Below, piece by piece: positions 20,693 through 33,600 of a stretch of 64,000 bases of DNA. Under the pieces are notes generated by a model, which was not told the origin of the DNA, ran no database searches, and saw nothing but the letters and a program-made list of their open reading frames with translations. The position numbers and the translations under genes are program-made. The stretch's first letter is position 1; each line of letters begins with the position of its first letter. This stretch comes from Unio delphinus. Taxonomy: Eukaryota > Mollusca > Bivalvia > Unionida > Unionidae. The stretch is from assembly GCA_029339505.1 (NCBI GenBank), contig JAQISU010000210.1:11483501-11547500 (forward strand). Reading direction: 5' to 3'.

Positions 20693-21087
20693 TGATTTCA
20701 ATGAGAATAGCTGGACCTACCTTTGTTTCTTTCTGCAAAGTCTGCATATGACCTTTGTCGTATCTAAATTCTCCATTGTCGGTCTGTATTTTGTAAAATC
20801 CAAAATATGTCCATACACGAGAACGAGCTTTTCCTCCAGGATATGGATTTATTGTTTTGCGACCATTTTCATCCATGGCACGTGTATGATATTTAGCGGG
20901 GTTTTAACATTTTGTTCGGAATCCTCGGTTTTCTTCCCAACAAACAAAGGGATTGCACTAGTCTGTGCTGAGCGCTTCAGTTGTCTCCCTTACCATACAA
21001 TCGATTATGGCGTTTCACAGTCGATTGGCGAATTGGTTCAATCAACCAACTGATTATCGATTATAATCGATAATCAGAACAACACTA
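20693..21087 (-). mobile_element. 5' end of a hAT element with BED zinc-finger exon
   Basis: Read on the minus strand, the terminus TAGTGTTGTTCTGATTATCG at about 21087 is followed by a perfect 28-bp palindrome (21050-21077, arms CTGATTATCGATTA). An exon then starts at the ATG at 20874-20876. It encodes KARSRVWTYFGFYKIQTDNG and, after a one-base shift, VICRLCRKKQ, ending at a GTAGGT donor near 20697. W-x-x-F-G-F and C-x2-C are the start of a BED zinc finger as in ZBED/hAT transposases. The later exons are not found, so the element is truncated. Confidence 0.5.
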
Positions 21088-21089
21088 AG

Positions 21090-21340
21090 CGTAGCTACAT
21101 TGATTTGATTAACGATGTAACAATAATTTGAATAACAAATCTACTTTAAAAAAATTTTTGTAACAAAGCTAATTTAATTTTTTGTTGACAAAGCTACTTC
21201 AAATTGTTTAACAAAGCTTCTTTGATTTGTTTAAATAAGATAATTTAATGTTATAGAAACAATTTCACAGAATTACGTTTAATATTATCGAAGTTAAATG
21301 CTTAGCAGGAGACGTTTTATATTTTCTGACCAATACATTT

Positions 21341-21379
<39 letters not shown>

Positions 21380-23130
21380 TGGATAATTATCATAATTATA
21401 GTACATTAGCATGTAATTTATTTGGTTCATGTTAACCAAATTGCTTGTAACCCATTTCAATACAGCATTTAGTTAATTGGGTAGTAATTTGTCTAGTTAT
21501 ATAACTTAATTAGGTTGGCGTCCAGAAAAATAATTTAATGCATTGAGTTGTTTAATGTAACTAATCTTATATTATCTTAACAATATGTTTAACCAAGCAA
21601 CTGTGTATATCACTTAAAGAATATATTTAATTTAGCCAATTTTAAATTAGCTGAATAATTCATTTGACCAGAATACAATTAAATATTTTTTCAATATATA
21701 TCATTCATTTTTAGACTCAGTGAAAGATCTTTTTAACAGAACCACTTTCACATTTTTTTTTGTCACCGATTAATTTGTTTTGCAATTTTTTGAAGAAAAA
21801 AAAATTACATTTCATTACCTGAATGAATAGCTTGATAAATTTCATTAATTTAAATATTCTGTTTATACATTTTAATAATTTATTTCCATAATTTCCTTAG
21901 CAGTATATTAAGCTGACTAACTTTATGAATTATGTAAATTAGCAATTTTACTGAACATAAATTTATTTAATTGCAATAGTTTGTTTCAAAAGTTTGTGCG
22001 TATATTTTGTTATAAACATTGTTAAAGTAAATTAACTTTTTACATTATCTAAATACTCCTTAATTGAATTACTTTCATGTTATATAATTAATTCATTTCT
22101 CATTTTATTTGATTATTGTTTTTGATTGAAAACGTTTTGTATTATCCAAAATTACATGTTTTGCTCAACTATTAAATTAACTTTTCACTGCACTTCTTGA
22201 AAATATATTTTAATCATTTCATTGATTGCTTTCTTTAGCTTAATTTCTTTTTGTCATTCGGTTATTTATTTATTCGAGCAACCTGATGCAGAGAATAAAA
22301 TTTTTCATCAAATGATTTATTTAAGTGGACTACATTTTCGTCCCTTCAAATGATCCATTGATTATTTTGTTGAGCTTTACTTTGCATGACGGTTTTCATA
22401 ATTGTCTTGGTTAGACTGAAGCGCTAAACCACCCTTAATTAATTTTTGTAATACGATTGATTACACTGACATTTTAATCCATTTTATTAATTTGTTTGAC
22501 TGTGATCATTTTCAAAGTTCCCAGTGAGTCCACAATCCATTTTATTTATTATAATAGTTACGTTTATCGATCACCTTCAACACAATTGTTTTTGGTATTT
22601 ATATGAAAATTAACTGCATCATGACAGGCATTTTTGAAATACCTTATGCCTTCATTTCTGCCAGAATTTTGCTTTGCGTTTAAAATAAATTTACGTTCCT
22701 TCAGCTACAATTTTTGCTTCTAGTTTTTATATAAAGTTTCATAAAAACATTGCAGCATACATACGATCCCGAAAACATATTTTTGATCTTTTCAACACCT
22801 ATTAAAGAAAATTACTTTTAATGTCCGTATTATACATTTTGTCTCAATTGTTTATGCAAAACGAACAGTGTTGCAAAAAGTACATTCTTTAATTTTCCTA
22901 AAGGATAGCTTTTGCATTTACTTATATTGTTATGACAAACTGCGCCAGACCCATCAGATCTAGAAAGCAATTAAGTATATGTAAACAGTGTGTAGAAGAA
23001 ATACAGCCCTTTAAACAACAATTTTTGTGATTATTTATATACAGTACTAAAGGGTTATTATTTATATACAAAACTAAAGGGTTATTATTTGTATACAAAA
23101 ATGAAGGATTATTGAAACTCCATTTGACAC
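21090..23130. other. Very AT-rich non-coding stretch
   Basis: It contains an (ATT)n run at about 21344-21380 and a 31-bp near-repeat at 23048-23107 (GGGTTATTATTT-TATACAAAA). No gene or element boundary is seen. Confidence 0.5.
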
Positions 23131-23419
23131 CTACTTAGTCACCTAGTCACTGATGCTAAGGTCTTTGAAAGTTTATGGTGGTTGTAATTATCATGTTTCT
23201 AGGGAAATGCCTGTGATGAGTCTTTGGACTATGTACTGTATGGGCAAAGCAGTTCCTGGGCTATATGTTGTACGTGATATGCAGTCTCTGGACCATATAC
23301 TGTTCGGGACAAAGCAATTCCTGGGCTATATATTGTACGCCTAAAGGTATTTTGCTGATTTCCCCATTTAGCTGCCACGTCACTACATCGAGAACAAATA
23401 GATCCATATGAAGAAAAAG

Positions 23420-23566
23420 GAAGAGAGAGAGAGAGAGAAAGAGAAAGCGAGACAGTTGGTGTACTAAGGGTGAAGGGTAAATGATGGCCGGGAAGACGAT
23501 GTTGGGCTAAGGGGGTTATGGCGCCGGAGATAAGGCCCCCTTCCCCGCACCCTCCATCATTTAATA

Positions 23567-23597
<31 letters not shown>

Positions 23598-23600
23598 ATC
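23420..23600. repeat. (GA)n microsatellite tracts
   Basis: GA runs at 23424-23450 and 23570-23597 lie about 120 bp apart. Confidence 0.9.
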
Positions 23601-23879
23601 AGCATTAGAATTTCGCGTCATTATTTGAACTCATTTATTTTTCACATTTGTTTCGTCAGCCAGATTGTGCGTACAAGTAAAACCAATGAACCAGGTGTTC
23701 ATATCGCAACAAAGTCCTTTGAATGTTTCCCAAATGGTTGAATGCAACACGCCTTAAACTAGCATGTAGAGGCGACTAACACTCATTTACCAGCTTTCTA
23801 AGTAGGTCAAAAAATCGTCTGTAATGATGGGCTGCTTTCGTGTGTGAATATATAAAAATATATATGGTCTTCTTCTTGG

Positions 23880-26800
23880 TAGTCTCTTGAGTCGAGGAAA
23901 ACTAGCTACAGCAAGACGCTTGCGGCAGTCAACCTCAAAGGTGGAACTGGTTTTTCTGGTCATGGCCTGACATTAACTTTTGAGATTGTTGTTGTACCTC
24001 TAGCGAGGGTGGCCTTTGTTTCGGTTACCCTGGGCTAGCTCGCCAGAGAACAACTTCTTTGGGATTCTGCTTTGATCCATGCGGATGACATGGTCAGTCC
24101 ATCGAAGTTGGGCCCTGATTAGTTTAAACTTGATGCTTGTTGTGTTGGCTCTATCAAGGACTTCCTGTTTGGTGATTCGGGCTTGCCACATAATCTGCAT
24201 GCTGAATCTCAAAGAGCGCTGTTTGAATTGTTCCATCTGATTGATATGCCTTCTGTGAATAGTCCTTTCACAGCCAAACAAGAGAGATCTATGGACAACT
24301 TCACTGTACACCTTTATCTCTGTTGATAGGAGTATGTCCTTGTGTTGCCGGACCCTGGTCCGAAGTTGTCCAAGTGCTTGATTGGCGTATTCGATTTTCG
24401 CAGTGATTTCATTTTCCAGGGACCCATCATTGGATTTTGTGCTGCCTAGGCATTTGAAACTGCCCACATTTTTCAGCTTCGTGTCGCCAATGGTGATGCA
24501 AAGTTGTCAAGGTACATTATTTGGGGCTGGATGGAAGAGGACATCTGTCTTTCCTCTGTTACTTGTGAGTCTAAATAAGTTGGAAGCTTCAGAGAACATG
24601 TTTACGACTGACTGTAGGTGAGTCTCATCATGGGCCATGGAGCACAGTCATATGCGAAGAGTGCTTCACTGATGAGTCTTTCTAGTATCTTGGTTTTTAC
24701 AACCTGGCGACAGATGAAACACGGATCCATCCAGGCGAAATCTAATGTAAATTTAAAGGTCAAGGTCAGGGATGGCATGGAGCAGTACCTGCATGAAGAA
24801 GAGGTCGAAGAATAACGGAGCGAGTACACAACCCTTTTTGATACTGTTAGATATAGAGAATTTCTCAGAGGGTTTGCCATCTGAAAGAATCTCTCCAGCA
24901 ATGCACCATAAAAGAGCCACATGAGTTTGGTAAATTTCTGTGGACAACCAATCTTTTTGAGAACTACCCACAGTGCGTTGCTGTTGATTGTATCAAAAGC
25001 CTGTGTCAGGTCCACAAAGACGGCATACAGATTCATGTTCTGCTCAAAGCACTTCTATTTGACATGTCACACTGCGAAGATCATGTAAACTGTGCTGACA
25101 CGGCTGCAATAAGCCTGTCGAGGATGATGCAAGTATTTTTACAGCTATGGATAGCAAGGAGATGTTTCTGTAGTTATTGCAGTCTGCGCATGTGCCTTTA
25201 TTCTTATGGGAGTTACAATTGATGCGTCTCAGATGTCATCTGCCATCTTTTCACCCTTCCAGATGCTGATTAGCACATGGTGAAATGTCTCCAGAGTCTG
25301 CTCACTTAGAGCCTTGTACACCTCTGCTGCAATACCATCTTTTCCAGGTGTACTGCTAGAGTTAATTTATATAATGGCTCTCATCAGCTCCTCTATCGTT
25401 GGCAGAATATCCATTTGGTCGTGCGTTGGCCGTTGGGGTATTTGATCACGAAGAGGTTGGCTGACCGATGAGGGCAGGTTTAGAAACTGACTAAAGAGTT
25501 CTTTCTATCTGTCCTTAATGCCAGTCTTCTCCTTTGTTAGTGTACTGCCATCTTCATGAAGCAATGGGACAGAGCTAGACTTTGAAGGGCCGAAGATTGA
25601 ATTGATGAAGTCATAGAACCCTATGAAGCAATTCACCAGCTTCCTTTCCCACCATTGGTCACGCATCTAGAGGATTTCTCTCTGCCTCTGTAGTTACTGC
25701 AGTCCATACGTGTGCCTTTTTTTTTATAGAGGGTCACAATTGATGCATCACGGAGGTCGTTTGGCATCTCTTCTTCCGTCCATATGCTGATTAGCACGTC
25801 GTAGAATGCCTCCAGAGACTGCTCACTGAGAGCCTTGTACACCTCCGCTGGGATACCATTCTTTCCAGGTGCCTTGCCATAGTTTTGTTTAATGGCCCTC
25901 CTCAATTCCTCTGTCTTTGGCGGAATATCCAGTTGGTTGTGCGTTGGCTGTTGGGGTATTTGGTCAAGAACAGATTGGCTGACCGATGAGGGCAGGTTTA
26001 GGAGCTGATTAAAGTGTTCTTTCCATCTTTCCTTAATGCCATTCTTGTCCTTTATTAATGTACTGCCATCTGCAGCGAGCAAGGGCATAGAGCTGGACTT
26101 TGCGTGGCTGAAGATTGACTTGATGGTGTTGTAGAGCTCTTTGGATATGTTGGTGTCGGCATAGCTTTGCACCAAATCAGCTTACTTTTCCCACCAGTGG
26201 TCATGCATTTTGCGGATTTCTCTCTGAACCTCAGCTTCATAGGATTTTAGGTGGTCTTTTGGGGTGATGGAGCTTGTGTAATTCTGTCAGTCCGTGAATT
26301 ATTTATTCATTCTGATAAGCAGATCTTCAATGCCACAGTTGGTCTCGTCGAACCAGTCTTGTTGGATTCACTTCGTTGGGCCCCGAGGTGACATAGCTGT
26401 TTCTCTTATCATGTCTCTGACCTTAGTACATTTCTTGGAGGCATTTCCACGTATAGGACAGTACGTGGACAACTTGTCATCTTTGCTCTTCTGGAAATGG
26501 AGCTGGGTGGAAGGTTGCTGACGATGTTGAAGGCTGTGCGCACAAGCTTTGGACGCCTTGGCTGATGTGGGGCAAGGGCAATGCGCAGCTTTAGGGTACT
26601 TCGGACAAATCTTTGGTCTGTCCATCATTCCTTTCCTTGCATGGCCTTGGTGATGCAGATATACTGGCCATCGCGTTGGCAAAACTATTACATAATCGAT
26701 TAAGTGCCATTGGTGAGATCTGGGGTGCATCCAGGTGTTCTTGTGTTTGTTCGTCATCCTGAACATTGTATATGTGATGCCGAGGTAGCAGTATACCCAT

Positions 26801-27545
26801 TTGCTGAGTAGTTGCAGGCCATTGTTCTTTATCTCGCCGACATCTTGTTAGCCAAGCACACCTTTCCATTAGGGCATAACCGACTTTTGATCCGGAAATC
26901 GGATTCCACTGGATAGTATGAACTTCCGATTAATCGGAGTCGGTCAAGGCAGGAACGACCGATTCGGATAATAAAAATAATAAAGTTGAATTTCTATAGC
27001 ACCATGTCTAACACTGCGTGTCATTCGATAGTGCGTTAATAAAGTTAAATAAGAAGTCAGAAAAGTCCAATATGGTCGACACAACCACGCTGAAAGACAT
27101 CTATTTGAACCGACGGGTGAAAACCGGAAATGAAGCCGGATATGGTAAAGTACTAAGTAACATGCTAGACACGGCAAAACCAGATACCAGAAACCTGGAA
27201 ACAGAAGATGACATTTTTTAGAAAAAAAAATACGGATTTAGCATTTTTGATTAATCGAATCATATCCGAAATCGGAAAAATTTCATGCCCAAAATCCGGA
27301 ATCGGAAATTGGTAGAAAAATGCTAATCAGTTATGCCCTACTTTCCATCGAGCATAATCTCAGCCAATGCAAGCGTGATGTCCCCCAACAGTATGATCAT
27401 GTCGTCAGCTGCAGCTAAGCACAGTACATAGCTGTAATACACATATAACTGCTCCATGGTTTCCGCTGCACTTGAGAGGGTAGGGATGTAGGCGCTGATG
27501 ATTATTGCGTAGCATTTGTGGCTGATACAAGGCAGAAACCAGAGA
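23880..27545 (-). mobile_element. Degraded LINE with EN, RT and C-terminal regions
   Basis: Read on the minus strand from 27545 the order is as follows. Endonuclease pieces come first (YAIIISAYIPTLSSAAETME and DDMIILLGD, 27350-27545). The ORF2 linker covers 26240-26870. The RT entry is KAPGKNGIPAEVYKAL (about 25820-25870), with DLRDASIVTLYKKKG and DCSNYRG. RT palm pieces follow (AVFVDLTQAFDTINSNALW, 24950-25030). The C-terminal region at 24000-24467 holds LRTRVRQHKDILLSTEIKVY and RHINQMEQFKQRSLRF. Many frameshifts and stops are present. A region of about 520 bp (25165-25685) is repeated as a diverged copy at 25686-26229. A hAT MITE interrupts it at 26870-27340. It is the same general LINE type as the fragment at 8.9-10.4 kb. 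Confidence 0.8.
26862..27348. mobile_element. hAT-type MITE with 8-bp duplication
   Basis: CTTTCCAT occurs at 26862-26869 and 27341-27348 around a 471-bp element (26870-27340). Its ends are TAGGGCATAACCGA and the inverse of GTTATGCCCTA. Subterminal CCGGAAATCGGA-like motifs repeat on both sides. It sits in the endonuclease region of the minus-strand LINE and has no coding capacity. Confidence 0.75.
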
Positions 27546-27703
27546 ACCATCAATACACATAATTTTATACAGCTATTATACCTTATACCGGTTTGTTCTT
27601 TTTGGTACGCAAATAAACAAGTATATAAAACGTAATGCACATTAAAACTTATAAAATGGTCATTCCAAGCACAAGCATGATATTACATGAATTAAACAAT
27701 ATA

Positions 27704-28605
27704 CAGTGGTACCTTGACTTACGAGTGTCCCAACTAACGAGTTTTTCGAGATACGAGTCGCCTCTCGGCCGATTTTTTGCTTTGAGTTAAGAGCTAAAAT
27801 TCGCGTTACAAGCCAGCTTCAGATACCCCACCGCTAGTTGGCGCTGCGAACGTCATTGTGAACACCGCAACATCCGCCCAGCATCCCGTGTTTTACTCGT
27901 TCACTTTAAGCGGTTAGCTCGCAGTGGAAGCATCGGTGTTGTGATCGCATTTGTGCTTGCAGTTATTTTGCAAAGAAGTGGATGATGTGCATTGAATTAA
28001 ATTATTGAAAAACATGACCAAGGTGTGTGTGTAGTCGACTTGGCGAAGCAGCACTTCCACGATCTGCACCATACTGAAGCAGAAGGAGTCAATAAAGGCT
28101 CTCACGCCAGCCAAGGGCGTTAAAATAATTAATAAACAGCGGACATCTCTCCATGAAAATATGGAGAAGCTGCTGAAGGTGTGGTTGACCGAGAAGCTGC
28201 TCGCAGGAGATACCGTGACGGAGGCTATAATCTGCGAGAAGGCACGAGCTATTTACGTTCATTTGCAGAAGGTTCTCTACCTTCCACCCAGCACCACCCC
28301 TATCCTGCAGCCCATGGACCAGCAGGTGATTTCTAATTTCAAGAAGCTCTTCACCAAGCACCTGTTCCGCCGCGGATTTGAGGTGACGAATAACACAAAC
28401 TTCACCCGTCGAGAGTTCTGGAAGGACCACTATAACATCGTGATATGCCTCAGAATTATCGATATTGCGGTGTTTTATTGAGGTCTGGAAAGGATTAATG
28501 CCATTTAAATTCATTTCAATGGGGGCAATTGATTTGACATACGAGTAATTTGAGTTACGAGCTCCGTCACGGAACGAATTAAGCTCGTAAGTCAAGGCAC
28601 CACTG
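27704..28605. mobile_element. Internally deleted Tigger/pogo-like transposon
   Basis: Terminal repeats CAGTGGTACCTTGACTTACG and CGTAAGTCAAGGCACCACTG are flanked by TA (27702-27703 and 28606-28607), the Tc1/mariner-pogo target. The plus strand keeps the two ends of a transposase: a CENP-B-type DNA-binding piece (KLLKVWLTEKL, 28161-28250) fused directly to the distal catalytic piece (YLPPSTTPILQPMDQQVI, then REFWKDH, 28260-28450). The middle of the DDE domain is missing. Confidence 0.8.
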
Positions 28606-28724
28606 TAGATATATAACACAAACACAATATTGTAATAGACTGATCCATGGTCAAAAACACTATAATTTAGTTCCAAGATCTAGTATCTCATGAAGGAAGT
28701 ATATCATAAAAAATTTATCTGGAA

Positions 28725-28990
28725 GGAAAAAACCCATTTAAAATAAATATAAAGTTACAGTTAACAAATGTGTTTCTCATTCGGAATCAACCCAGTTAAA
28801 ATAAATATAAAGTTACAGTTAACAAATATGTTTTCATTCTGAATTAACCCATTTAACAAAAATATCAAGTTATAGTTAACAAATGTTTCTCATTTGGAAT
28901 CAACCCATTTAAAATAATATAAAGTTAGTTAACAAATGTTTCTCATTTGGAATCAACCCATTTAAAATAAATATAAAGTTAGTTTACAAA
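28725..28990. repeat. About 55-bp tandem repeat, five units
   Basis: Units contain AACCCATTTAAAATAAATAT and AAAGTTA-CAGTTAACAAAT followed by GTTTCTCATT; they vary by small deletions. Confidence 0.9.
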
Positions 28991-29800
28991 TATGTTTTTC
29001 ATTGTTCACGCTCTAATGATACTAGTTCTTCGCGCTCTAATGGGATGTGCCCTAATAAGATTAGCACTAGTAGGACCAAAGTATTTTTTGCGCTCTAGTG
29101 GGATAAGATCTAATGGTTGCCACTCTAATGAGATGTTACCTGAGACACTGGGTAAGGGACTCCTCCATAAATACCAGACTGATAAAAAAAAAAGATTCTG
29201 GGTGTTGATACATTCAAGACGTAAGTATGCTCTTTTCATTGACCATAATCAACTATGTCCTATTCTCAATGGAATAAGTTATACACCAAGATTAATTGGG
29301 TCCTGCTCATAAATGAACCTTCTAGATTTAATGTCAAGGCGCAAGAAGGACAACAGGCGACATAGGCCATGCTCAGACCTTAGTTGACTTCTACTGCATA
29401 AACTAAGACAAATGTGTGAATACTCTTTACCAACTTTGTTTGCAAAGCAATAGTATAAGGTGTTTATAAGTGTGCATGCACCATGCATATATTCTAGACT
29501 TTTCCTGGATGCTGTCGATTTGAAGTTCATTGTCATTATATAGAACAAGATAGGATATTCATAGTGGCCTGTATAAAATGTGGTGGAAAAACTTCGGTAA
29601 TTAATTTCGATCCACGGGATGTTACTGGCAGTTTTATCACATATCCATATCAGTCAGCCCGACACCTACGCACACAGATGTGAGATCTTGGCTAATGGCT
29701 ACTCGTCAACTTGAGACACCCTAAAATTGCGGTATTCTATCATAGTAAATACTAATTTATGTCTAACACATTGGTCTTTTATATACAAGCTGATATCCTT
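28990..29800. other. Non-coding stretch with short diverged repeats
   Basis: 29020-29130 holds several diverged copies of a motif like GCTCTAATGGGAT. No gene is supported. Confidence 0.4.
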
Positions 29801-30456
29801 TTGGGGGGTGCTCACCAGTTAATATGTACTTTTCAGATAGTGACGTATGTGAGGTGAAGTTATTTGCATTTGTAACATGCACAATGGAGATAATGTTGGC
29901 ATATCTCTATGCTACTTTGATGTAATGTGGCTGACATTTCTTTGGATACTGCACTTGTGGAAATTGTATATGATCTAAGCACATGGTATAACAAAATATA
30001 TGCTCCCATGTGCTTGAAAAATTAGTCAGAATTAATCAAAAGTACACTAACTTTAGCAGTTATTAAACTAGGGAAAACTAATTTTGCTGAAGTAGGCAAT
30101 AGCAGCTTCTGAAAGTGCAATGAACAAATTACAAAACATCTGAAAGTAAAAAAAGTTATCGGATCATTTTTCTACAATTTACCTCTGAAGTCCAGGAAGT
30201 GAAAATGACCATGCGGAGTTAACAGTTTTTTACATGAGCACATCTTAAGCTAACCCAAACTGTATACTCTAGAACCTAAAGTACACCCATCAATCATGCA
30301 TCAATATAAAGGGAATTGAAAGTTCTTCTCCCAACACCTAAGATATACAAAGTCTTTATTATATTGCCAGTATAATCAGTAAAGAAATCCTGGAAAATTC
30401 TTTTTCTTTAAAATTCTAACCCTACGCAAAGTACAAAACTGTATAGCGTCACCTTG
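29801..30456. mobile_element. 650-bp MITE copy 1, TTG target duplication
   Basis: The element at 29804-30453 begins GGGGGTGCTCACC and ends TAGCGTCACC, short imperfect inverted ends. TTG flanks it on both sides. It matches the copy at 43230-43881 throughout, by eye with few differences. The three-base duplication and G-rich ends suggest PIF/Harbinger-type mobilisation; no transposase is inside. Confidence 0.7.
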
Positions 30457-30618
30457 ATAATATTTAAATGTAACAGTAGCTATTCCTAGATTTTGACTGG
30501 ACGTTTGCTGTCTATATTTTGCAGACCGTTCCTAACAAACATCGTCACAGTATTTGCTTAACAACTCACTTCACCTAGAGTCAATACGTCTGTATCGACA
30601 TTCCATTGAAAAGACACG

Positions 30619-33600
30619 ATGGCCTCTGCAAGACCGCAAGATGCTATTTGCAGAATAGTCGAAGATAGGATTCTGGAACTAGAAACGAAAGGTATGTAAT
30701 AGAAAAGTCATATATAACAACCTAGATGATAATTAGTAACATATCAATCAGTATACATAGTGTTCTAAAATATACTAAACACAATAGGTCATATATAACA
30801 ACCAAGATGATAATTACTATCATATCAATCAGTATACATGGTGTTCTAAAATATACTAATATACGTGAGAATGACATAGTCTTGGATGCACAAGATATAA
30901 AGTCAACAGCAATAAGGTACGCAATAATAATTTCACGTAATATCTTTTTATGTCTTTGTTTGTCCCGCATGCAAATTCATTTAATATGACCAGGTTCATT
31001 ATCATATATCATTTATTCAGTTTCATGGAAATGTGTTGATGCTAGAGTTTTATGTAATTTATCTTTTAGGTTCACGGTTAGGAGTTCATTAGCAAAATGA
31101 ATTGCATCCGATCCGAATGCCCATATGTGCAGGATTCCATAGGGTTATATGGATAAATATGACATAATTTCCTCTGTCGGTTAGGACAATACTGCTTATC
31201 GTGAGCTAACGATAACTACCTTTATTGTTTGTTTTTGTAATATTTAAATAATTTGGGAGTAAACATCAGTGGTGAATTATATACAAGAAAAATCGAAGAT
31301 GTTGCACATGTAATGTTAGATATAGAAGTCACGTGGTAATTTATGGCACTGTAATAAGGTAGGTGGGCTTTGTCTCAATAGCCAGTGTGTTCTGAGTAAC
31401 GAAAGTGAAGGAATTGTATGTTGTACACATAGCGATTTAGGGATAGTTTTGTTATTTAAGAAAACAGTTTTCCGAAGTAGAGGGGGACTCGACAGTCCAA
31501 AGATGGAGTCCAATAAAAGTGAGAAGTTAAAAATGAAGTCTGAAAAAGGGAGATATACATAAAATAATCCAATCAAGTAGTCAGACATATATAACATGAT
31601 CCACCCTAATGGATACCGTAGGTGGGCTTTACACAGTGTCTCAATAGCCAGTGTGTTCTGAGTAACGTAAGTGAAGGAATTGTATGTCCATCTACTAAGT
31701 GGTACATATAGCGATTTAGGGATAGTTTTGTCCTTTAAGGAAACAGTTTTCCGAAGGGGAGAGGACTCGACAGTCCAAAGATGGAGTATAAAAAAAGAGA
31801 AGTGAAAAATGAAGTCCGAAAAAGGGAGAAGTGAATAGTGAAGTCAGAAAGGGGGAAGTGACGAGTGCAGAGTAAAATCTTGGAAGTCTAAGAAGGACGA
31901 TGTAGTCGGAAAAGGAAGACTCGAAGAGATAGGGAACGGTCAAGAGAAAGGGGATGCTATCAGTTGTGGATCAGTTGTGGAGATTACACACTTTTTACCA
32001 CTCGTTAAGTTAATGAAATAAATCAAAATTAGACACTGCTATTAAATCCTGTTGATATCATTAAAGTTGAATTAAAATTACCAATAAGAATTTGACCGCT
32101 TCAGTGGCCTAATTGTTAGAGCGTCCGCCGCGAAAGCGGGAGTTCGTGGGTTCGATCACCGGAAGAGTCATACCAAAGATTTACAAAATCTAACTAACAG
32201 CTGCCTCGTTTAGCGCTCTGCATTATGAAGTTAATGTTAGGACTGGTCGGCCCGGTATCAGGATAATGTGACTGGGTGGGACATCATAATAAATATCTGC
32301 TGTATGATGCCCTAGTCCTAGACATCGCTTGAAATTGCCTCACTGCAGACATCGTAGCGATATGAATTGTTTGATTACATTAGTTATTTTTCTTGTCTAA
32401 GGGGGTTTGCATTGCATTATTTCTTCCCAAAAATATAAGCCACCAATCAAACCAAAGCCGAATTAATAGTGTGTTAAGCATTGTTGTTGTACTGTGTTTA
32501 TTCAGACCAGGTTCTCACAAACGGCTCGTTCTGATTTAAATCCAACGAGTAAGTTTAATTAGATTAATAAAAGGAATTTTGCCAACGTTGGCTTCCTTAT
32601 TGAACCGATGAAATGACAGGAGTGATTCTTTACTTTTTAATTGATTCTACAGAAAAGAAATGTCCACGTGCGATATTGCGTTTAAAGCGAAACTGTTACA
32701 CAGGGTCTGTAGGGAGCCTAAAAAAACCTAAAAAAAAGCCTAAGATTTTATTTTAGCCTAAAAAACATAAAAAAACCTTTAAAAAAGCCTAAATTTTTAT
32801 AAGAAACCTTATAAATTAAAAGAAAACCTTAAAATTCTTCTAAACAAGTCAGCAGTAAAAAGATAAAATTAAAGTTTCTATAAGAAAAAGTACTGTCACC
32901 ACAAACTCCGAATTCTCAGCCATCCTGTTCATTGGTGCCTACTACCTCAGCATCTATGCATGATCATGTAGCAAAAGAAGACGCATTGCAAGCAGAAATT
33001 ATTTGGACATTGTATACAATAGATAGACACTGCAGCTTTTCATCAAATTTCGGAATAACAAAAGTATTCCAGTCCATGTTTCCAGATAGTGACAAAAAAA
33101 AAAAATCAGCGTTAACTTATGATATAGAAACAATGAACGGTTTAGCTGATGACCATGCATTAAAAGCAGAACGTCAGAGGAACCTTACTTTCATTGGCAC
33201 ATCAAATAGCTTAAGGACATCACTGGAAAAAAAACCTGGAAGATCAGTTGAAGCTGGACAAGCAGATCGATGATAAGCTTGAAGCATTGAAATATATATA
33301 AATTTTGCATGACATTTTGTGCAGTATACATTGCTCTACTTTTGTGAATATATGATTTAATCTTTCAATTCTTGTTCATTTAGTTCATTTTGATCTTACC
33401 TTGCTAAGGATGTGGAAAAGAAGTTCCAAGTTATATTATTAAAAAAAATGTAAAATGATGAGTATGCTATTATTTGTGTGCGTGAAAGCCTGAAAACTGC
33501 AATTCTTGAACCTTAAATTTTTTCACAAAGACCTTAAAAAAAACCTAAAAAAAAGCCTAAATTTTGTAGATCAGGATTGGCTATTAACCCTGGAAACAAT

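Noticed and set aside
18740..21087. One hAT element joining the C-terminal remnant (18.7-19.6 kb) and the BED exon (20.7 kb)
   Set aside because: They lie on opposite strands, so they are separate remnants.
23229..23621. Minus-strand protein with Ser-Leu repeats
   Set aside because: It crosses GA microsatellites and has no homology-like text elsewhere.
27018..27221. Small gene inside the hAT MITE
   Set aside because: No recognisable motif, and the element is a short non-autonomous unit.
32094..32166. Functional tRNA gene
   Set aside because: Box A and box B are present, but the anticodon loop lacks U33 and the body continues into SINE sequence that recurs at 53.2 and 62.5 kb.
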